DNA of 20,277 bases from Acidobacteria bacterium UBA2999. GTDB lineage: Bacteria; Acidobacteriota; Vicinamibacteria; Vicinamibacterales; UBA2999. Below the pieces are notes generated by a model that saw only the letters and a program-made list of their open reading frames with translations, was not told where the DNA came from and did not search any database. Positions within the stretch are counted from its first letter, which is position 1. Every line of letters begins with the position of its first letter. Location of the stretch: positions 1 through 20,277 of the forward strand of contig DDZV01000009.1 of assembly GCA_002346475.1 (NCBI GenBank), read 5' to 3'. Shown in pieces: positions 15,241-20,277 of the stretch. A program made the position numbers and the translations under genes.

Positions 15241-16259
15241 AAGCTATTCGTTTCCATAAACACGGGGGGCCTGATGTTTTACGATACGAGGATGCCCCTA
15301 ACCCGTCTCTTGTTAATGGCGAGGCCCTTATTCGTGTGCATGCTTGTGCATTAAATCATCTCGATCTCTGGCATAGACGCGGCATTCCTGGTGTAGAAGC
15401 AGTACTGCCTATGATTGGGGGCAGCGATGCGTCTGGTGAAATCGTGGAGTCTGGTGCCAGTAACTTGCCAGTTGGCATGCGTGTCATGCTTCAGCCAGGC
15501 ATCAGTTGTGGGCATTGCCAAGCTTGTTTGTCAGGATTTGATAACTTATGTCCAGAGTATGCAGTCCTTGGCACTCGAGAAGCAGGCGCTTGTGCAGAGT
15601 TTGTAAAAGTTCCAGCAGCTAATCTGATCCCAATCCCTGATCATGTTGATTTCAATACTGCTGCGGCATTTCCTTTGACCTTTCTTACTGCATGGCAGAT
15701 GTTACTCACACGTGCCCGTCTTCAGTGCGGGGATGATGTGTTAGTTATTGCTGGTGGCAGTGGTGTTGGTCAGGCCGCTATTCAGATTGCAAAAATTCAT
15801 GGCGCACGCGTGTTTGCAACGGCTGGCAGTGATATCAAGCTTGCGAAGAGCCGTGAACTTGGTGCGGATGTTGCTATCAATCACTACGATGAAGATTTGC
15901 CAGCAAGGATTCGCGAATTAACAGATGGGCGAGGGGTTGATATTGTTGTCGAGCATGTTGGAGAAGCCACATGGGATCGTAGTTTGCGTTGCCTTGCTAA
16001 AGGTGGTCGACTGGTGACGTGCGGTGCTACCACAGGCTACAAAAGCAATGTGGATCTCAGGTTTTTGTTTGTCCGGCAGCTTTCGTTGTTGGGTTCTTAT
16101 ATGGGTAGCAAGGGTGAGTTGTGGAAGGCTGCTGAGTTGTTTTTTTCCGATCGTCTTAACCCAGTTATTGATTCTTGTTTTTTATTAGAGCAAGCAGCAG
16201 AAGCACATGCACGGCTTGAGAGCAGTAATCATTTTGGGAAGATTGTGCTGACTTGTTGA
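15237..16259 (+). CDS. Zinc-containing medium-chain dehydrogenase/reductase (quinone oxidoreductase-like)
   Basis: This 340-residue MDR-superfamily NAD(P)H-dependent oxidoreductase has an N-terminal GroES-like domain and a C-terminal Rossmann fold with AGGSGVG (172-178). The structural zinc lobe is intact: Cys91, Cys94, Cys97 and Cys105 in CGHCQACLSGFDNLC. The catalytic-zinc positions of true alcohol dehydrogenases are not conserved: CALNHLDLW replaces the Cys-x-His site and GSDASGEIVE replaces GHE. It is therefore more likely an enone or quinone reductase than an alcohol dehydrogenase. EHVGEATWDRSL and GRLVTCGATTG are typical late-domain motifs. The ATGA overlap ties it to the M16 pair, although no functional link is obvious. 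The substrate is unknown. Confidence 0.85.
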   Translation: MKAIRFHKHGGPDVLRYEDAPNPSLVNGEALIRVHACALNHLDLWHRRGIPGVEAVLPMIGGSDASGEIVESGASNLPVGMRVMLQPGISCGHCQACLSGFDNLCPEYAVLGTREAGACAEFVKVPAANLIPIPDHVDFNTAAAFPLTFLTAWQMLLTRARLQCGDDVLVIAGGSGVGQAAIQIAKIHGARVFATAGSDIKLAKSRELGADVAINHYDEDLPARIRELTDGRGVDIVVEHVGEATWDRSLRCLAKGGRLVTCGATTGYKSNVDLRFLFVRQLSLLGSYMGSKGELWKAAELFFSDRLNPVIDSCFLLEQAAEAHARLESSNHFGKIVLTC

Positions 16260-16330
16260 TTCGAGCAGGTATGTGCGAAGGCAACGTTGTTGTTTGTAGT
16301 TTTTTATTTGGGAGTACTAGTAATTAATTT

Positions 16331-17371
16331 TCAGAGATTCTGGTATAAGAATTTTGTCAGAACGTATCCGTCAAGGTGTTTGAAAGGAAACCTCTCCGTG
16401 GTGTAGTGACCACACGGTAATATTGCTACTTCATGTGGGATGTCTCGCCGACTAAATTCTTTCACCAGATGTTCAGAAAGATCAACTGGGAAGGTTAGGT
16501 CGTAGCGTCCGTAAACGAGCAGTGTCCGTACATTTTTTACCCGATCTAAGTAAGACCATGGACTGATTGGTTTCCACATTTCCCTCAACGTATTTAGATC
16601 GATATGGTTTTGCAGTCCCTGGCGTACATGACGTGTCGACAAGCCTCGCCAGACAACGTCTGCAAACCAAGGCGACACGTGGTTCAAAGCTTGTACCTTC
16701 ACGAGTGGTTCGTGGGTGGTTGTTAGAAGTGCTAGACACGAGCCTAGACTTGTTCCTAGAATGCCAATTCTTTCAAATCCTTGATCAGCTAACCAGGCAA
16801 TGGCACGCCGTGCGTCAAGAACTGCTTGTCGACAGACTTGGACTGTGCGTACAACATTAGAACTCACGATGTAATCTGCACGTGTTAGTTCTGGTGGCAT
16901 CCGATCATCGTGATAGGGCAAGCTCAAACGGAGAGCGGAGATCCCAAGTTTTGCTAATAACCGCGACAATCCGATATGTCCGTGCGCTTTTGAATTCCAT
17001 TGCGGCAAGATTAAGACTGCTCGTGAATGTTCACGATGACGTGTTGCTGGAAACCAGCGTGCTGTTACAACATTGTTTTCTGCATGTGGTGTGGGTAACG
17101 CGGTCGGGAAACTTAGAGTACCGGCTTCCCCATATTGACTGCGTGAAGTATCGGTTGCACTAAACTGATAGTTGGTTGTTGGTGGTACATCAAAGAAACG
17201 AGTTGGATCTTGCATTACCTCAGACACCCATTCTGAGACTTGTTGATCGGGAGGCCTTCCGTCCTCTTTATTTGGAAGCCAATCAACACCCCATTCAAAA
17301 GGGCGAACTACCCGGTCAGTCGTGACGGAAGCCAGTCTATTTTCCCAGGCATGGAAGAAACGCTCAAGCAT
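16331..17371 (-). CDS. Alpha/beta hydrolase
   Basis: This 346-residue alpha/beta hydrolase has the nucleophile elbow GTSLGS with Ser208, the acid Asp291 in VYGRYDLTFP and His322 in PCGHYTT, forming a complete triad in the right order. RAVLILPQWNSKAHGHIG (from 117) supplies the oxyanion-hole strand region, and ALRLSLPYHDDRMPPELTRADY is a well-conserved-looking lid/core segment. There is no signal peptide, so it is probably cytoplasmic. The N-terminal ~100 residues are an extension ahead of the hydrolase core. The start ATG overlaps the amidase stop by 8 bp, so it is coupled to it. I cannot assign a substrate; ester or lactone hydrolysis is the family default. Confidence 0.82.
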   Translation of the reverse strand: MLERFFHAWENRLASVTTDRVVRPFEWGVDWLPNKEDGRPPDQQVSEWVSEVMQDPTRFFDVPPTTNYQFSATDTSRSQYGEAGTLSFPTALPTPHAENNVVTARWFPATRHREHSRAVLILPQWNSKAHGHIGLSRLLAKLGISALRLSLPYHDDRMPPELTRADYIVSSNVVRTVQVCRQAVLDARRAIAWLADQGFERIGILGTSLGSCLALLTTTHEPLVKVQALNHVSPWFADVVWRGLSTRHVRQGLQNHIDLNTLREMWKPISPWSYLDRVKNVRTLLVYGRYDLTFPVDLSEHLVKEFSRRDIPHEVAILPCGHYTTERFPFKHLDGYVLTKFLYQNL

Positions 17372-18737
17372 TGCTTCTTGAGATATACCCTTCGAGATTA
17401 CGTGCTAGTTGTAGTAATTCACCTGTACGACCAGCCGGTCCGACTAGCTGTGCACCTATGGGGAGACCTTCTATAGTTTGACCGCAAGGCATTGTCAGGG
17501 CTGGGTGACCTGTTAAGTTAAAGAGTTGGGTGAGTCGTAGTGTGATTTTTCTAATTGATTCTTCAGAAGAACCAATCTGTACTGTGTTAGCTCCAAGCAC
17601 AGTGGCTGGAACAGCCACTGTAGGTAGTAGCAACCCGTTACAGTTATTTAGTGCAGCATCAACTTCTTGTCGAAGAGTTTTTTGTCCGTGGAGTGCCTTC
17701 ACGTAGTCTTTTTCAAGGATATCATTCCCTAATTCTAACCGTACACGAACGGGGGTTGTGTAGTCGCTCGCCCGAGTCTTCAGTTCTTGAGCGTGGTGCG
17801 TGGCAGCTTCTGACAATATGATATTTGTGTAAATTCCTACGATGTCGTTGGCATGAGGCACGTTGACATCTTCAAGGATGACTCCTGCTTGAGCAAGACG
17901 ATCACACGTTGCTTCGAATGAAGCGGCAACTTGTGTATCTAGGAGTGATAAGAAGTAGGTTCGTGGTACACCTAGTCGAAGACCATGCACTGGTTTAGCA
18001 TCAAGAGATGTCTCTGGCATGCCACATAAAAACCTGTAAATAATTGAAGCATCTTCCACTGAATGGCATAGTGGCCCAGCATGGTCGAGGGTGTGGCTCA
18101 GTGGCACGATACCGTCCATAGAAATCTCTTGGTAAGCGGGTTTAAGTCCAACGAGACCACACGCTGCTGATGGAATTCTGATTGAGCCTCCTGTGTCAGT
18201 ACCAATAGACCCTAAAGACATTCCTGCGGCGACTGAGACGGCAGACCCTCCTGATGAGCCACCAGGTGAACGATTGAGATCAAACGGGTTTTTGGCTGGA
18301 CCATATGCTGAGTCTTCATTAGTAGTACCAAGTGCAAACTCATGCAGGTTGCATTTGCCTATTAGCACTGTTCCAGCTTTACGAAGGCGTGTCACGATAT
18401 TTGCATCGGCAGTCGCAACATGATCTTCCCGGACGCGTGAAGCAGCTGTTGTAGGGGTACCTCGTACGTCGATCAAGTCTTTGAGTGACAGAGGAATGCC
18501 ATGGAGGGGCCCACGGTCGAGACCAGCTTTGAGCTCCCGGTCTGCCTCACAAGCTTGTTGTAAAGCTTCATCAGCGAACACAGTAATAAAGGCATTAAGT
18601 GTTTTATCTTTTAGCGATATTTGTTCGAGACACGTTTCAGTAATTAATTGAGATGTCAGCTTATGTGTCCGAAGCTGTCGAGAAATTGTTGAAATAGTTT
18701 GTTTGTTAAGAGTTGTTCCGATGGTGTCCATAGTCAC
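17364..18737 (-). CDS. Amidase-signature family hydrolase (GatA-like)
   Basis: This 457-residue amidase-signature enzyme hydrolyses a carboxamide by a Ser-cisSer-Lys triad. Lys86 (LSLKDLIDVRGTPT), Ser161 (SPGGSSGGS) and Ser185 (TDTGGSIRIPS) keep the same spacing as FAAH-type enzymes. The glycine-rich signature spans about residues 158-200. The family includes GatA of the Glu-tRNA amidotransferase, but gatB and gatC are absent here and the neighbours are hydrolases, so a catabolic or peptide-amide amidase is at least as likely. The start is GTG at 18737, giving a GTGA overlap with the upstream SRPBCC stop; an ATG two codons later (18731) would abolish the overlap. The stop overlaps the hydrolase start by 8 bp. 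Confidence 0.9.
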   Translation of the reverse strand: MTMDTIGTTLNKQTISTISRQLRTHKLTSQLITETCLEQISLKDKTLNAFITVFADEALQQACEADRELKAGLDRGPLHGIPLSLKDLIDVRGTPTTAASRVREDHVATADANIVTRLRKAGTVLIGKCNLHEFALGTTNEDSAYGPAKNPFDLNRSPGGSSGGSAVSVAAGMSLGSIGTDTGGSIRIPSAACGLVGLKPAYQEISMDGIVPLSHTLDHAGPLCHSVEDASIIYRFLCGMPETSLDAKPVHGLRLGVPRTYFLSLLDTQVAASFEATCDRLAQAGVILEDVNVPHANDIVGIYTNIILSEAATHHAQELKTRASDYTTPVRVRLELGNDILEKDYVKALHGQKTLRQEVDAALNNCNGLLLPTVAVPATVLGANTVQIGSSEESIRKITLRLTQLFNLTGHPALTMPCGQTIEGLPIGAQLVGPAGRTGELLQLARNLEGYISRSNA

Positions 18738-19201
18738 GCATGACCACGTTCAAGTAAATTCTTCAGTGAATCTAGTGCACGAATCCAGCCAGGTGAAATG
18801 ACTTCGTAATAACGTTTCCACCGAGCACTTTCTTCGTAGCCAGACTGGCGTACATGAAGCTGTGATCCCCAAGGGTGTCGGCTACAGTTAGCTTCAACAG
18901 CCATTGGGCCAATTGGATTGCCTTCTGGGGGTAACCAATAAGCGTCTGCCAGAAAGAACTCACGTCCTGGTTTAAACTCCATCACTGTGCCAGACAATGT
19001 GCCGCCTAGTGGTCCAAGGATATCGTCTTTCCAGTCAGTTGTTTCCCACTCTACAGCGTAGCTTCCAAGTGCTCGCGGTACACAGAGCGAACGCTTTACC
19101 TGCCACCACGTGGCAAGTGCTTTTTGATCAAAAAATGCTTCAATCACTTTCTCGGGTGGTGCGATGATAACAATGTTGCTAGTAAATTCAGGCATGAGCA
19201 T
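18734..19201 (-). CDS. SRPBCC/AHSA1-like lipid-binding-fold protein
   Basis: This 155-residue protein of the START/Bet v1-like SRPBCC fold, AHSA1-like group, opens with TSNIVIIAPPEKVIEAFFDQKALATWWQ, the family's N-terminal strand, helix and 'WW' motif. It continues with LGGTLSGTVMEFKPGREFFLADAYWLPPEG and ends in a long amphipathic helix (GWIRALDSLKNLLERG). Such proteins bind a hydrophobic ligand in a deep pocket; the bacterial group is largely uncharacterised. The ATG at 19201 has no Shine-Dalgarno; a second Met at codon 3 is equally possible. It is translationally coupled to the downstream amidase. Confidence 0.82.
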   Translation of the reverse strand: MLMPEFTSNIVIIAPPEKVIEAFFDQKALATWWQVKRSLCVPRALGSYAVEWETTDWKDDILGPLGGTLSGTVMEFKPGREFFLADAYWLPPEGNPIGPMAVEANCSRHPWGSQLHVRQSGYEESARWKRYYEVISPGWIRALDSLKNLLERGHA

Positions 19202-19275
19202 GAAAGATGGAAGGAATCATAGCAAAATCAGGACAGAGACTCGTGGTTGCATGTTTGTAAATATGGCAATGTTAA

Positions 19276-20277
19276 TTAGTTTTTGTACAGCAAAAATGGT
19301 TTACGTAATTTGTTGAAAGCAGTTTCGTCGCTTTTCCAATTTGCAGCAATGTCGATGGCAGATCGTCCATCTTCGATTTTTCTGCGCAACCGATCTGACC
19401 CTGACAAAATATCAAAGGGTGTTTTGTTATATTCGTACTCGTAAGGCGGTTGTCTCCAAGTGAATTTCTCTTTGTCAAATTTGTGCAAGACACTAATTAG
19501 TGCAACGCCTGTCAACACAGGACGAAATAATTCACGGTCGACAACATGGATCTGACAACCTCCACATGTTGCCTGTGCGTGTTTTTGAAATGTTGGCAAG
19601 AATGCAGTTGGTCGAAATTGCACCCCTGGCAATGTGAGCGCATTCATGGCTGCAGTGAATCGTTCAGCTTCTATCCACGGTGCACCTACAAGCTCGAAGG
19701 GGCGAGTGGTGCCTCGTCCTTCTGACAACATTGTGCCTTCGAACAACACTGTGCCTGGATACACGATTGCACTGTCGAGGGTTGGCATATTTGGTGATGG
19801 CATAATCCAAGGTAACCCAGTTGCATCCCAGTAGTCAGCACGATGCCACCCTTGCATTGAAATGACTTCAAGTTTGGCATTAATACCGAAGTGATTATTA
19901 AATAAAGTAGCCAGTTCGCCGATAGTCATCCCGTGGCGCATTGGGATCGGAAACTGTCCAACGAATGACTCAAAACCTGGCAGCAATGTTTCACCTTCAA
20001 TGTTCACTCCACCAATCGGATTAGGGCGGTCACACACTATTACCGGAATTTTGTGTCGTTGGCAGGCACGGAGGCAGTTTGCCATTGTGTAGATGTACGT
20101 GTAGACACGTGTCCCAACATCTTGTAGATCGATGATAAGTACATCAAGTCCGTGAAGCATTTCTGCTGTTGGCTCACGCGTTTCACTATAAAGCGAGTAG
20201 ACAGGTCCTTGACGGAGGAGGCCGTCAGGTGTTCGGTGGACATTGTTATGTCCATGTGGTGTTTCGATCATATTGTC
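19276..20277 (-). CDS. namZ: DUF1343 exo-beta-N-acetylmuramidase (NamZ-like), 5' end outside window
   Basis: This is a peptidoglycan-recycling glycosidase of the DUF1343/GH171 family, which releases N-acetylmuramic acid from the non-reducing end of cell-wall fragments. The frame is open through the window edge (Asp-Asn precede the first Met), so the N-terminal part, where the family has its PEHG-type catalytic motif, is missing. Conserved blocks visible are PVYSLYSETREPT, LDVLIIDLQDVGTRVYTYI, VCDRPNPIGG, FVGQFPIPMRHGMTIGELA, TGLPWIMPSPNMPTLDSAIVYPG, LFEGTMLSEGRGTTRPFELVGAPW and CGGCQIHVVDRELFRPVLTG, in the order of the family. The C-terminus is intact (stop TAA, 19278-19276). It precedes the SRPBCC gene by 74 bp and may share its transcript. 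Confidence 0.88.
   Translation of the reverse strand, partial: DNMIETPHGHNNVHRTPDGLLRQGPVYSLYSETREPTAEMLHGLDVLIIDLQDVGTRVYTYIYTMANCLRACQRHKIPVIVCDRPNPIGGVNIEGETLLPGFESFVGQFPIPMRHGMTIGELATLFNNHFGINAKLEVISMQGWHRADYWDATGLPWIMPSPNMPTLDSAIVYPGTVLFEGTMLSEGRGTTRPFELVGAPWIEAERFTAAMNALTLPGVQFRPTAFLPTFQKHAQATCGGCQIHVVDRELFRPVLTGVALISVLHKFDKEKFTWRQPPYEYEYNKTPFDILSGSDRLRRKIEDGRSAIDIAANWKSDETAFNKLRKPFLLYKN

Noticed and set aside
16260..16330. Terminator between the convergent dehydrogenase and hydrolase genes
   Set aside because: There is a T-rich run but no stem of useful length before it on either strand.
17364..18737. Naming the amidase gatA
   Set aside because: The catalytic triad is common to the whole amidase-signature family, and gatB/gatC are not nearby, so the tRNA amidotransferase role is unsupported.
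1..20277. CRISPR array, phage genes, insertion sequences or a defence island
   Set aside because: No spaced direct repeats, transposase, integrase or toxin-like genes were found. AddAB is a housekeeping repair enzyme and not by itself evidence of a defence island.

Overview
The window reads as a compact, gene-dense chromosomal segment from a Gram-negative bacterium. It encodes an outer-membrane porin with a signal peptide and a C-terminal Phe, periplasmic or anchored redox proteins, and a DUF1343/NamZ peptidoglycan hydrolase. The mix of genes (AddAB nuclease, Mrp, a paired M16 protease operon, AHSA1/SRPBCC, amidase, NamZ) would suit an environmental lineage such as Acidobacteriota. That placement is an impression from gene content and is not proven here. 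Base composition is moderate and looks uniform. I see no insertion sequence, phage gene, tRNA, rRNA or CRISPR array, and no non-coding gap over 300 bp (the longest is about 223 bp, 5585-5807).

Layout. (1) 1-5219, plus strand: the 3' part of an AddB-type nuclease gene and a complete addA, overlapping as TAATG. Together they form a double-strand-break repair helicase-nuclease. (2) 5363-8900, plus strand: a 73-aa zinc-ribbon protein, a J-domain-less DnaJ-like miniprotein, the Fe-S carrier Mrp, a DUF3347 exported protein, an anchored protein of unknown function and a DoxX-like membrane protein. (3) 12429-8943, minus strand: a porin, an FMN-binding-domain protein, a four-helix His-containing membrane protein and ApbE (FAD:protein FMN transferase). 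(4) 12539-16259, plus strand: a catalytic and a non-catalytic M16 peptidase subunit plus a medium-chain dehydrogenase, with each stop overlapping the next start by 4 bp. (5) 20277-16331, minus strand: NamZ (5' part outside the window), an SRPBCC protein, an amidase and an alpha/beta hydrolase. The last three overlap.

The most interesting region is (3). Two separate promoters, one before the porin and one before the four-helix membrane protein, share the same architecture: a TTGACC -35, a 16-bp spacer, a TATATT or TATAGT -10, then a strong Fur-box-like palindrome at the start of transcription. The four genes therefore look like two co-regulated, probably iron-repressed units. They would make an outer-membrane channel, a covalently flavinylated periplasmic-side protein, a possible haem-bearing membrane electron carrier, and the enzyme that attaches the flavin. 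I infer an iron-responsive extracytoplasmic flavin electron-transfer system, possibly a ferric or metal reductase. The divergent M16 protease operon starts from the same intergenic region as the first Fur box and may be affected by it.
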